A stretch of DNA of 64,000 bases from contig NZ_CALDPF010000028.1 in NCBI RefSeq assembly GCF_937912035.1, positions 62,001-126,000 of the forward strand, read 5' to 3'. This DNA comes from an uncultured Bacteroides sp. GTDB lineage: Bacteria; Bacteroidota; Bacteroidia; Bacteroidales; Bacteroidaceae. The notes under the pieces are model-generated. The model was not told the DNA's origin and searched no databases. It was given only the letters and a program-made list of their open reading frames with translations. The position numbers and the translations under genes are program-made. Positions 16,548 to 25,342 of the stretch are shown one piece after another. How positions within the stretch are numbered: the first letter of the stretch is position 1; each line of letters starts with the position of its first letter.

Positions 16548-18608
16548 ATGAAAGAAAACATTCAGAAAAGCAGCCGGACTATGCGTTTCAGACGCTATTC
16601 CAACCGCTCTTATGCAGTGTTCTCCACATTGAAATCTCCGGTAAGTATCGGGGTGATGACAGTAGCTATGCTGGCATCTGCACCTGTTTCTGGTATATCA
16701 GCCCAGACTGCCGAGAAAAACAATGCAGGCGAGAAACTGTATGAGCTGGAGGAAGTGGAGGTAACCGGCAGCCGTGTGCCGCTCACAGTGAGCCAGGCAG
16801 CACGAATCGTGACTGTACTCGACCGCGAGGCTATTGCCGCCGCCCCTGTACAAAGTATTAACGACCTGTTAAAGTATGCCGCCGGCGTTGATGTCCGACA
16901 GCGCGGTGACATGGGAGTACAAACGGACATAAGTATTCGTGGGGGAACGTTCGACCAAATTACTATCCTTTTGAACGGAATAAACATCTGCGACCCACAA
17001 ACTGGCCATAACTCGGCCGATTTTCCTGTTGAATTAAGTGAAATAGAACGTATCGAGGTCTTGGAAGGACCTGCAGGACGTGTGTATGGCACATCATCGC
17101 TGGTGGGAGCCATCAATATCGTTACTCGTACTGCAAAGGACAGCGGGGCAGAAGTGTTTGCCGATGGCGGTTCTTATGGCTATTTCAAAGGTGGAGCTAT
17201 GGTAAGCCATGTGAAGAATGGTTTGAGTAACCAGGTCTCTGGCAGCTATAGCCGCAGTGACGGATTCAGCCGTAGTAAAGCAGGAAATCTTAATGCCGAT
17301 TTCAAATATGCAAGGCTCTTCTATCAGGGACGATATGAGAACGATCAGGTAGATGTACGCTGGCATGCAGGTTTCACAAACAAGGATTATGGCGCGAACA
17401 CTTTCTACAGCACTCTTTCCGACGAACAGTTTGAACACGTAAGGAAGTATTACACTGCTGTTCAGGCAGAGACCAAGGGTGATGTCTATCATTTCAAGCC
17501 GTCTGTCTATTGGAACCGTTCGGACGACAGGTTTGAATTCTATCGCGGGATGCCAGATAAATCTCCTTTTAATTATCATCAGACGGATGTTTATGGTGTA
17601 AACCTTAACAACTACATCCAGACATTCCTCGGAAAGACAGCATTCGGGGCGGAGTTCAGGAATGAAGGTGTAAGGAGTACATCGCTTGGAGAACCGCTCA
17701 ATTCTCCGGTGAAGGTTCCCGGTGCTGATGCCGATTTTACTCTCGGGCTTAACAGGACCAATCTGAGTTTTCATCTGGAACATAATATCGTGTTGAGGCG
17801 TTTCACTCTTTCAGCAGGAGTGATAGCCGTGAAGAACACCGGCAATGAAATGAAGTTCCGTTTCTATCCGGGTGTTGATGCCAGCTATCAGTTTGCGCGC
17901 GACTGGAAGGTTTATGCTTCTTACAACACTTCATTGCGTATGCCTACTTTTACAGAGCTGTATTATTCCGTTGGAGGTCATAAAGCCGACAAATATCTGA
18001 AACCTGAAGAAATGCAGGCAGTGGAAGTGGGAGTGAAGTATCTTCGTCCGGGAATACGTGGTACTCTTAGTCTGTACCGCTATCACGGAACGGACATGAT
18101 AGACTGGATAAAGGATATATCGCAAGGCGATGACGCTCCATGGCAGTCGGTTAATCATGCCGTAATCAATACAATGGGTGCTGAGGCCTCTGTTCTTGTT
18201 GATATACGCGAACTGATGCAGCGCGATGCCTTTGTGCGTTCGGTCAATGTGTCGTACAGTTATATTGACCAGGATAAGGAAACTACGCCAAATCTACAGT
18301 CGAAATATGCATTGGAGTATCTCAGACATAAGTTCGTGGCGCAGGCAAACTTCAGGATATGGAAACTGTTAGAGATGAACGTGTCATACCGCTGGCAGGA
18401 CCGAATGGGTAATTATCAGAAAGGCAATTCTATGGTGCCATACGAACCTTATTCTCTAGTAGATGCACGGTTTACATGGAATGCGCCGCAGTATAAGATA
18501 TATGTAGAAGGAAACAACCTTCTGAACAAGACATATTATGACCATGGCAATATCCCGCAGCCCGGAATATGGGTAAGGGCAGGAGCAAGCTATAGGTTTA
18601 AATTCTGA
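16548..18608 (+). CDS. TonB-dependent outer-membrane receptor (BtuB-like)
   Basis: The 686-residue protein has a long cationic N-terminus and a signal peptide cleaved after about SGISAQ. A TonB box-like segment follows (LEEVEVTGSRVP, about residues 66-77). The plug domain is at about 85-190 (DLLKYAAGVDVRQRG, ISIRGGTFDQITILLNG, ERIEVLEGPAGRVYGTSSLVGAINIVT). The C-terminal barrel ends ASYRFKF. It lacks the carboxypeptidase-like N-terminal extension of SusC proteins, so it is a vitamin, metal-complex or siderophore type receptor. The plug resembles receptors of the BtuB group. I see no cobalamin riboswitch upstream. A terminator separates it from the downstream lipoproteins, so co-operation with them is only suggested by position. 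Confidence 0.9.
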   Translation: MKENIQKSSRTMRFRRYSNRSYAVFSTLKSPVSIGVMTVAMLASAPVSGISAQTAEKNNAGEKLYELEEVEVTGSRVPLTVSQAARIVTVLDREAIAAAPVQSINDLLKYAAGVDVRQRGDMGVQTDISIRGGTFDQITILLNGINICDPQTGHNSADFPVELSEIERIEVLEGPAGRVYGTSSLVGAINIVTRTAKDSGAEVFADGGSYGYFKGGAMVSHVKNGLSNQVSGSYSRSDGFSRSKAGNLNADFKYARLFYQGRYENDQVDVRWHAGFTNKDYGANTFYSTLSDEQFEHVRKYYTAVQAETKGDVYHFKPSVYWNRSDDRFEFYRGMPDKSPFNYHQTDVYGVNLNNYIQTFLGKTAFGAEFRNEGVRSTSLGEPLNSPVKVPGADADFTLGLNRTNLSFHLEHNIVLRRFTLSAGVIAVKNTGNEMKFRFYPGVDASYQFARDWKVYASYNTSLRMPTFTELYYSVGGHKADKYLKPEEMQAVEVGVKYLRPGIRGTLSLYRYHGTDMIDWIKDISQGDDAPWQSVNHAVINTMGAEASVLVDIRELMQRDAFVRSVNVSYSYIDQDKETTPNLQSKYALEYLRHKFVAQANFRIWKLLEMNVSYRWQDRMGNYQKGNSMVPYEPYSLVDARFTWNAPQYKIYVEGNNLLNKTYYDHGNIPQPGIWVRAGASYRFKF

Positions 18609-18623
18609 TAATTAAAATGTTTG

Positions 18624-18659
18624 TATCCTCAGGAAACTGCTTTGTTTTCTGAGGATACT
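18624..18659 (+). terminator. Intrinsic terminator after the TonB receptor gene
   Basis: GTATCCTCAGGAAAC (18624-18638) pairs with GTTTTCTGAGGATAC (18645-18659) with one mismatch and a 6-base loop, followed by TCTATTT. Confidence 0.8.
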
Positions 18660-18833
18660 CTATTTAAACATGTAACAAAATGCTCTTGTAATATATATGA
18701 AGTGAAGTTTTTGCCCCTATTTTATATTGATTTAAATCAAAAAAGCTCGAAAAAGTAAAATCTTTGTCATTGAGATTGAACAAATCTACTGTTCCTTTTG
18801 TCTTGATAAGCGTATAACATTTAATAATTTGAG

Positions 18834-20693
18834 ATGAAAAGGATAACACTATTTGCACTTATAGGTCTTCTTTTTATGGTGTCGTGTACAAACGACGAGA
18901 TGATGAACAGTAGCAATACAGGCTCGGGACGCAGTGGCATACGTTTTCGTTTGAAAAAGTCTGCCTACATAGGCGACATTGACTCGCGTACAGAGTCTGT
19001 GAGTACAGGCGTATATGACAAAGTTTTTTTCTATATAGCCGATTCTGACGGCGATGTAGTGACTACAGTACATGGCAAATATAATGCGCTAACTTCGGAA
19101 ATATATGCCGAAGGCCTTCATGAGGGCGACTATAACCTGCTTGTTTTGGCTATAAAGGGCGATGAAACAGCCGATCGTGCTGAGATAAATGAAATATCAA
19201 GTATGGATGATGAATGGCTGGTGTTTCCTTCCGATCTCCACAAACCTCTGGAAGCGGAGTATTTTTATTCCTGTACACCGTTTACAGTCCGTTTAGTTCC
19301 TGCTGAAGGAGGTAGCACTGAGGTTATCAGCATTGACAGCGAAGTTACACAGGATAGGATAGTAGGTCGTTTGGATTTTAATTTCGTATATAATAACCGA
19401 TATGTGCGTAATGCAACGGTTGAGAAAAGAGTGAGACTTACTGAGTCAAAGTTCTATACATCAATAACAGGTGGAGGCTCCTTTACGGGAGAAAGTGACG
19501 GTATTATAGACGATATGGTTTTAAGAGAGGATATTCCTTATCTGTTTATGCCTACAGTTTCCGGTACTGTTTTAAAAGGAGATATATTTCATACTTCAGT
19601 AAACTATCTTGATGAGAAGACTGTTCTTGACTTCAATTTTGGCCAGCAGGAAGTGTTGCCAAATCATGCACATACGGTAAGCACTGCGGTAAAGCATCCT
19701 GATGACATTTCTCCGGTTATGTATATAACTGCCGATGCTTACAGAGCTGGAAATCATGCACGAATTCTGGATGATGATGAACCTGTATCTGTTTATACGG
19801 ACAGGTCTCAGCGCACTTTTAACACAGCAAAGCCATTACAGCTTTCAATTACTGATGATGGGCGTCTGCATATGCGTTTTTATTCTCCACGTGTACTTTA
19901 TGGAGTTACATTGAGAGCACGTATAGCGGCTGTGGATGATGAATATTTCGATTTTGCATATTTCGATTCCATTCCTGCTTTCTGCGATTTCTATGAATCC
20001 TCTCCAATGGTAGAGAAAGGCACTATGTGTCGTACTGAGAACGGTCGCATAATCAATGTTCCGGCACTTGACGCTGCCGCCATAGCCGGAGCGGAGTTGA
20101 AGATAATTTCATCAGATCCTTATTGGGAGAAACTTCAGGGAATAAAGCACGGATGGACACTTTTTTGGGGGCTTTTTGGTGGAGACCCTTCGCGTGAAGA
20201 TGGAGGTCCGGTAGGTAACTGGATGGGTATCCGTCCGGTTCACTGTAGAGAATCTGTGGCTTTCTTCCTTAATTTTACCTATATGATTGATATGGATGAA
20301 CACGAGGCTATCCTTCATGAGAATGTTGACAAGTTATACGATGACAACAGACAGCCTGTAAAGGTGGAGGATGTATTGGCAAAGATGCGGCGCGGACAGA
20401 CACTTCAGATTGGACTGGTCTATTCTGGAAACGGTGTTGTCGGTTTGGGTAGTCCGACTGTGTTTGGAGCATTTCAGGCTGGATGGTTCGAACATTATTC
20501 AAACCGTTATGCGTGTAACGTGATGTTCCATGAGCTGGGACACGTTATGGGGTACGGACACAATAGCTCGTTCACCTACGGTCCATGGGCAGAGCAGCTG
20601 ATGAATAATTTTTATGTTGACAATATTGGCAAAATGCCTATAGATTCTCCGGCTTATCTAAAAAGTTCCTCAAATCCTCATAAATACAAATAA
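18834..20693 (+). CDS. Lipoprotein with fimbrillin-anchor-like region and metzincin-type protease domain
   Basis: The 619-residue protein has a lipoprotein signal ending MVSC with Cys18. Residues of about 30-290 resemble FimB/Mfa2-type fimbrillin anchor proteins (DYNLLVLAIKGDE, VGRLDFNFVYNN and LPNHAHTVSTAV blocks). A middle beta-rich region follows (about 300-480). The C-terminal part carries HELGHVMGYGH, with zinc ligands His566, His570 and His576 and catalytic Glu567. This is the full metzincin pattern HExxHxxGxxH, and a possible Met-turn methionine follows in AEQLMNNFY. The function is therefore probably surface proteolysis, or maturation of the neighbouring proteins. The coupling of the two parts is unusual and the target is unknown. 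It is followed after 30 bases by a related lipoprotein gene, suggesting an operon. AATCTTTG at 18759-18766 is a weak -7 candidate. Confidence 0.85.
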   Translation: MKRITLFALIGLLFMVSCTNDEMMNSSNTGSGRSGIRFRLKKSAYIGDIDSRTESVSTGVYDKVFFYIADSDGDVVTTVHGKYNALTSEIYAEGLHEGDYNLLVLAIKGDETADRAEINEISSMDDEWLVFPSDLHKPLEAEYFYSCTPFTVRLVPAEGGSTEVISIDSEVTQDRIVGRLDFNFVYNNRYVRNATVEKRVRLTESKFYTSITGGGSFTGESDGIIDDMVLREDIPYLFMPTVSGTVLKGDIFHTSVNYLDEKTVLDFNFGQQEVLPNHAHTVSTAVKHPDDISPVMYITADAYRAGNHARILDDDEPVSVYTDRSQRTFNTAKPLQLSITDDGRLHMRFYSPRVLYGVTLRARIAAVDDEYFDFAYFDSIPAFCDFYESSPMVEKGTMCRTENGRIINVPALDAAAIAGAELKIISSDPYWEKLQGIKHGWTLFWGLFGGDPSREDGGPVGNWMGIRPVHCRESVAFFLNFTYMIDMDEHEAILHENVDKLYDDNRQPVKVEDVLAKMRRGQTLQIGLVYSGNGVVGLGSPTVFGAFQAGWFEHYSNRYACNVMFHELGHVMGYGHNSSFTYGPWAEQLMNNFYVDNIGKMPIDSPAYLKSSSNPHKYK

Positions 20694-20723
20694 TATCTGA
20701 ATTATCATAAACAATATTTCAAT

Positions 20724-22916
20724 ATGGGAGTAAGACTTGTAAATATATTATCTGCATTATTATTGATTTCTCTTTACTCATGTAGTGATGACAGCATATC
20801 CTCCGGGAATTCGTCAGGTGATGTCGTGGCTGCCAGACTGTCATTGCTCAGTACTTCTGCCGCAGAATCTGATGAGGTAGAGAATGTGTCGGCATATCGT
20901 TTTGATGGTGGCATATTAATGGAGGTGTTTGATACGCTTGAGCCGGGAACAGATGGAGTAGTGTCTCTTAAGCCTTCTGTCATGAGTGGTAATGTATATT
21001 TTATGATTAACGCAGGAAATCTCGTTTTCGATCGTGGTTTTGAAGTAGGCGTGACTTCTGAGTCAGATTTCCAGGCAATGACTGCCGGAGCCGATGAAAT
21101 GGTATCGGGTGGAATGTTTCTGTCCGGCATGTCAACTATAAGCCGACAGACATCGTCTGTAGCAGTAGCAATGAAACGTTCTGTTGCGAGAATAGATATA
21201 AGCTCTCCAATCAATAACGTTTCGGTGAATAGTGTAAAGGTGAAGAATGTATGCCCTGAAGGTTATGTAATTGAGGGAGGTAATGGTGGAAACATACCCC
21301 AGCCGGTTGATATGGTGAAAGATTATGCTGACAGTCCTCTGACATCGGCTGAAGAAACTTTGTTTTATCTTCCGCATCAGGAAGGTAAGAACTTTGAGGT
21401 AGAAATAATGGTTACATCCTCTGGTTCATGGCACAGGCTGAGAACTGTTTTACCGGATATTTCGCGCAATAAGGTTTATACCCTTAAAGTATATGGTGAT
21501 GGTGAGGACTTTAGTGTGAAAGTAGTTGAAGGCTCATGGCAGGAAGGCGACGGAACAACCTCAGACGGACTTATAAATGCTTTTGTAGATGTTGATAACT
21601 CGGTACTGAGTGATGGCATTAGAGTTAATGAGACACGCGATTCTGTTTTTATACCATCATGGGAAACAAACTTCAGTCTTGCCATAAGCGGTGAGTTAGG
21701 TTCAACTGTGAATGTGGATGGCTTGGTGAAAGGTGTTGATGTCACTGTTTCTCGTTCCGGAAATCTTGATAATGTGTGCAGTTTGAATGTGAGCAGCAGT
21801 AATAAGATTATTGGTAGTGTGGACGGATACATGTATGTTAATGTACATAACGGTGATGCATTACGTGGTAGAGTTGTTCTTGTATTTTTGGCTAATCCGG
21901 TTAAGATACAGGGGCAGTTGAGTTTTGATGATAATTACGTTTGCGATTTCGGACGATATATAGACGGTGAACTGGCTGTATTGAGTGTTCCGGATGATAA
22001 AGTTATAAGACTGGAATTCGACGATAACTCACCGGAATGGATGAAACTGGAAGAAACAGCAGATGGCACATACCGTATTTTGGGAGGATGGCGCCCGAAT
22101 GACGCTGATGCTGATGGAAGAATACAGGAAGGAAGAATTTTGATTTCCGACGTGTCAGGTGTGCATAGTGAGACCTATACGGTAAAGAGACAGAATTGGG
22201 GACTTCCAGTGGTAAACATAAACGGTACATGGTGGTGTAAATACAATCTGCGCGGAAACGTTAAAGATTTTACCGACCAGATCCTTGTTTCAAACGATCC
22301 TGCACGTGATGGAAATGTTGCAGACTATCTGACCGAATGTACGGATGATGAGTTCCTGAATATTCTTGGAGATCAGTATCAGGCAGGTAATCGCGATGGC
22401 CTGAAATTGAAGAATGACGGAACAGGATTTTTGTTTGAAGGATATTCTACGAAGACTGATAATTTCGGTACACTGAATCCTGGTTATATGGCTCCTGACG
22501 GTTATGAAATACCGGATTATAACGATTACAGATTCTTCAACTGGGGTAATAACTGTAATTTAGGCTATTTTAATCCGGGCGCGTTCAATAATGGTTTGGG
22601 GCAGAGATTAAACTTCTCTGTGGTAGAGAGGGAAGCCATGTTCCTGGGCTATGAGTACGGAAACGTTACTTTCTATGATTTTGAGTATGAAGGAGAGCAC
22701 CTTGTATTATGCGGTCTCGGCCATCAGTGGAGCGAAACAGGTATATCGAAGAAAATGATTCAGTTTGCCACATACGGCAATTCCGGCAGTACATGGCTCA
22801 TAGAAGGCTATTCCAAGAGTGAAGGCAGAGGAAACTGGTTCAAATTTGCGGCAAGTAATGCGCAGAAGACCAGAACCATACGATGTGTGAAAACTCCTGT
22901 TGAATATATTTATTAA
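20724..22916 (+). CDS. Large fimbrillin-like lipoprotein, paralogue 1
   Basis: The 730-residue lipoprotein has a signal ending LYSC with Cys20. The N-terminal third (about 25-290) has traits of the Mfa-like/FimB families: a SVARIDISSPINNVSVNSVKV block, LPDISRNKVYTLKVYG, and VVEGSWQEGD before the next domain. The C-terminal half contains the GGWRPND, NWGLPVV, NGTWWCKYN and APDGYEIPDYNDYRFF blocks. These resemble a surface major-paralogous (FISUMP-like) module. It is clearly paralogous to the next gene over the last 400 residues. The function is unknown; a cell-surface adhesin or pilus-associated subunit is the best guess from the family. Confidence 0.75.
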   Translation: MGVRLVNILSALLLISLYSCSDDSISSGNSSGDVVAARLSLLSTSAAESDEVENVSAYRFDGGILMEVFDTLEPGTDGVVSLKPSVMSGNVYFMINAGNLVFDRGFEVGVTSESDFQAMTAGADEMVSGGMFLSGMSTISRQTSSVAVAMKRSVARIDISSPINNVSVNSVKVKNVCPEGYVIEGGNGGNIPQPVDMVKDYADSPLTSAEETLFYLPHQEGKNFEVEIMVTSSGSWHRLRTVLPDISRNKVYTLKVYGDGEDFSVKVVEGSWQEGDGTTSDGLINAFVDVDNSVLSDGIRVNETRDSVFIPSWETNFSLAISGELGSTVNVDGLVKGVDVTVSRSGNLDNVCSLNVSSSNKIIGSVDGYMYVNVHNGDALRGRVVLVFLANPVKIQGQLSFDDNYVCDFGRYIDGELAVLSVPDDKVIRLEFDDNSPEWMKLEETADGTYRILGGWRPNDADADGRIQEGRILISDVSGVHSETYTVKRQNWGLPVVNINGTWWCKYNLRGNVKDFTDQILVSNDPARDGNVADYLTECTDDEFLNILGDQYQAGNRDGLKLKNDGTGFLFEGYSTKTDNFGTLNPGYMAPDGYEIPDYNDYRFFNWGNNCNLGYFNPGAFNNGLGQRLNFSVVEREAMFLGYEYGNVTFYDFEYEGEHLVLCGLGHQWSETGISKKMIQFATYGNSGSTWLIEGYSKSEGRGNWFKFAASNAQKTRTIRCVKTPVEYIY

Positions 22917-22940
22917 TTAATCTGTAAATAATAAAAAGAC

Positions 22941-25172
22941 ATGTCTATAAAAAACATATTTGCCATAATTATTTCGCTTGCTGTAGTTTCATGTACAGAT
23001 AAAGAAGTGATGAACGAACTGAATGGAGCAAATTCTGTAATATTACCACGAGTGGTATCATATAATTACACATCCGGGAATGATGAAACAGCAGAAAAGA
23101 ATGAGATGGAAACACTACATGCCTGTCTTTTTGAAAATGGTGTTATGACACGTGTTTATGCTGATATAGATCCTTTGGCTGGTATCAAAATAGATGACAG
23201 TAAGGGACGTCTTTATATGGTGGCCAATATTGAAGGAAACAATTCCGCTTCATTTTATAATATAGGTATGACCGAGGAAGAGTGGTTGTCAACTGTAATA
23301 CCACATGCTGGAGGTGTCAACCTTACATATATGAGTGGTGTTATTGACATTTCAAATGAGTCCCATGGAGTTTTGCAGCTTTACAGAGGAGTAGCACGTA
23401 TAGATGTCAAGGTTTCTGAAGAGCATAATTTGTCCGTATCGGCTATCACGTTCAAGAATATTGCACAGCTGTCGTATCTGAACCGCCGTCATACTGTAGA
23501 ATCACCGGAAAGTACAGGTTACAACGATGTTACTCCTGTCATAGAAACTCCTCTTACCGGTAACACATGTGGAGTGGCTTATCTGTGCGAACAGGCATCG
23601 GAGAATATCTCTGCAGTGTTGACTATAAATGTAGATGGCGAAACTGTGGAAAAAGAAGTTGCTTTGCCTTCCACACTAAAGAGAAACAGTGTTTATACTA
23701 TCAATGTGTTCAAGGCATCTGTGCAGGCTGATGTAACCTTAAGTGTGACAGACTGGGAAAACGGAGGTGACTTTAATCTGGCGCCAAATGAAAGAGGTCT
23801 GACGGTGGATTTAGAAGGGACATCATTTCCTGCAAATACAGAGGTGGATGCAGACCGCAGGGGAATAGTCTTGTCACACTATGCTTCGGATTTCGTTCTC
23901 TCCATAGATTGCGACGATGAACTGGAGTTGATAGCCGATCCTGAACTTCCAATGACCGTGGAACGTATAGGAGGTGCGGAGAATATTGGAAAGAATCTTT
24001 TCCGCATAACAAAGAAACTGTGGTATCCGGGTATGGAACGTGTAGAGAGAAAACTTATGTTTCATCGTAAGGGACTGAATGAGAATTATGCTGATGATTA
24101 TATAAATGTTGTAATGTCTGAGCATCCGGTTAAACTGGAAGGACTGATACATTTTGAAGACAGTGCATCATTCGATTTCGGAAAATATATTGATAATGAG
24201 CTTGGTGTCTTTACAGTTCCGGCATCGAAGTCGATAACTGTTGAGTACGATGAAGGAGAAGACGAATGGATTAAACTCGATGCGTCAGGTCAGAGAGTAC
24301 GTGTAATTGGAGGATGGCGCCCTAACGACAGGACTGCAAACGGCAGAGTACAGAAGGCGCGCATAGTAATAAGTAACTCGGCTGATGGCTCTGAAAGAGA
24401 GGAATACGTTATTTCACGCCGTAACTGGGGATTGCCTGTTACAAAACTTAATGGTGTGTGGTGGTGTAAGTATAATGCCATAGGTGATGCGAAAAACTTT
24501 TCAGAACAGATTCTTTCATCGGCAGATCCTGCAGCAATGGCCGGAAAGACAGTATTCGATTATTTGAGGGACTGTACGGCTGATGAGTTCTTCAATCTTT
24601 GGAAATGGAATTATCAGGGTAAGAGTTCGCAAGGACTTCAGGTAATAGACGATGGAGGAGTGGCGAAGCTGGAAGGTTATTCTTCAAGTACCGAGCATAT
24701 TAATAAGATAGACGCCAAGGCTTTGGCTCCTGACGGTTATGAATTGCCATCTATGGAGAATTTTGAAAGAGTATTCAATTCTACAAGCGGAACTATTTGG
24801 CTTATGTGGGACGGTTCGCATACTACTGCATGGAATGGAAGTACAACTATTCAGCGCAGACAACGCAGAAGAAATGATGTTACCGTAGGGACAGTGTCAC
24901 TGACAGATCTTATTTATATATCTATGTATAACCAGTCGGAAACAGAGTATGAACCGGTTGTGTGGTATGGCTCAAGTCCGCAGTGGAATAATGACGGTAT
25001 AAAACATGGCCATTATAATAATCTGTTGATTGCTGTTCATAATCCTTCAAATGGGCAGGGATGGTTTTTCGTTGGAGGAATGAATGGTCTTTATCCGTCA
25101 AAGAACTCGGCAGGTCCGAATGATACCCGTATCCTGAGATTTAAGAAGTCTGATGTGGAATACATATATTGA
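22941..25172 (+). CDS. Large fimbrillin-like lipoprotein, paralogue 2
   Basis: The 743-residue lipoprotein has a signal ending VVSC with Cys18. Its N-terminal part shows GVARIDVKVSEEHNLSVSAI, LPSTLKRNSVYTINVF and LSVTDWENGGDFN, all like Mfa/FimB-type proteins. Its C-terminal part repeats the blocks of the preceding gene: KYIDNELGVFTVP, GGWRPNDRTANGRV, NWGLPVTKLNGVWWCKYN, APDGYELPSMENFERVF and a final VEYIY like the previous VEYIY. The gap to the upstream gene is 24 bases. The two genes probably arose by duplication and then diverged, mainly in the N-terminal halves. The operon ends at the 25208-25291 repeats. Confidence 0.75.
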   Translation: MSIKNIFAIIISLAVVSCTDKEVMNELNGANSVILPRVVSYNYTSGNDETAEKNEMETLHACLFENGVMTRVYADIDPLAGIKIDDSKGRLYMVANIEGNNSASFYNIGMTEEEWLSTVIPHAGGVNLTYMSGVIDISNESHGVLQLYRGVARIDVKVSEEHNLSVSAITFKNIAQLSYLNRRHTVESPESTGYNDVTPVIETPLTGNTCGVAYLCEQASENISAVLTINVDGETVEKEVALPSTLKRNSVYTINVFKASVQADVTLSVTDWENGGDFNLAPNERGLTVDLEGTSFPANTEVDADRRGIVLSHYASDFVLSIDCDDELELIADPELPMTVERIGGAENIGKNLFRITKKLWYPGMERVERKLMFHRKGLNENYADDYINVVMSEHPVKLEGLIHFEDSASFDFGKYIDNELGVFTVPASKSITVEYDEGEDEWIKLDASGQRVRVIGGWRPNDRTANGRVQKARIVISNSADGSEREEYVISRRNWGLPVTKLNGVWWCKYNAIGDAKNFSEQILSSADPAAMAGKTVFDYLRDCTADEFFNLWKWNYQGKSSQGLQVIDDGGVAKLEGYSSSTEHINKIDAKALAPDGYELPSMENFERVFNSTSGTIWLMWDGSHTTAWNGSTTIQRRQRRRNDVTVGTVSLTDLIYISMYNQSETEYEPVVWYGSSPQWNNDGIKHGHYNNLLIAVHNPSNGQGWFFVGGMNGLYPSKNSAGPNDTRILRFKKSDVEYIY

Positions 25173-25207
25173 TACTGTCAGTAAACACTAAACGGACTGA
25201 CATTATC

Positions 25208-25291
25208 TATAAATACAACTTGTGTTTTTATAAATATAACTTATGTTTATAAGAATACAAGTTGTATTTGCATAAACATAGATTATATTTA
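25208..25291. repeat. Four tandem 21-bp quasi-palindromic units between convergent genes
   Basis: Units start at 25208, 25229, 25250 and 25271 with an exact 21-bp period and follow a TATAAATAYAACTTRTGTTTT-like pattern. Units 1 and 3 are inverted partners (AATACAACTTGT / ACAAGTTGTATT). So are 2 and 4 (TATAAATATAAC... / ...GATTATATTTATA). The array lies between the ends of the lipoprotein operon and mnmA. Interlocked pairing could give a pseudoknot-like or alternative fold. Confidence 0.85.
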
Positions 25292-25342
25292 TAGAAAATA
25301 AAAGCACGCGACGAACTTTTCTTCCTGCTAGAAATCTTTTTT

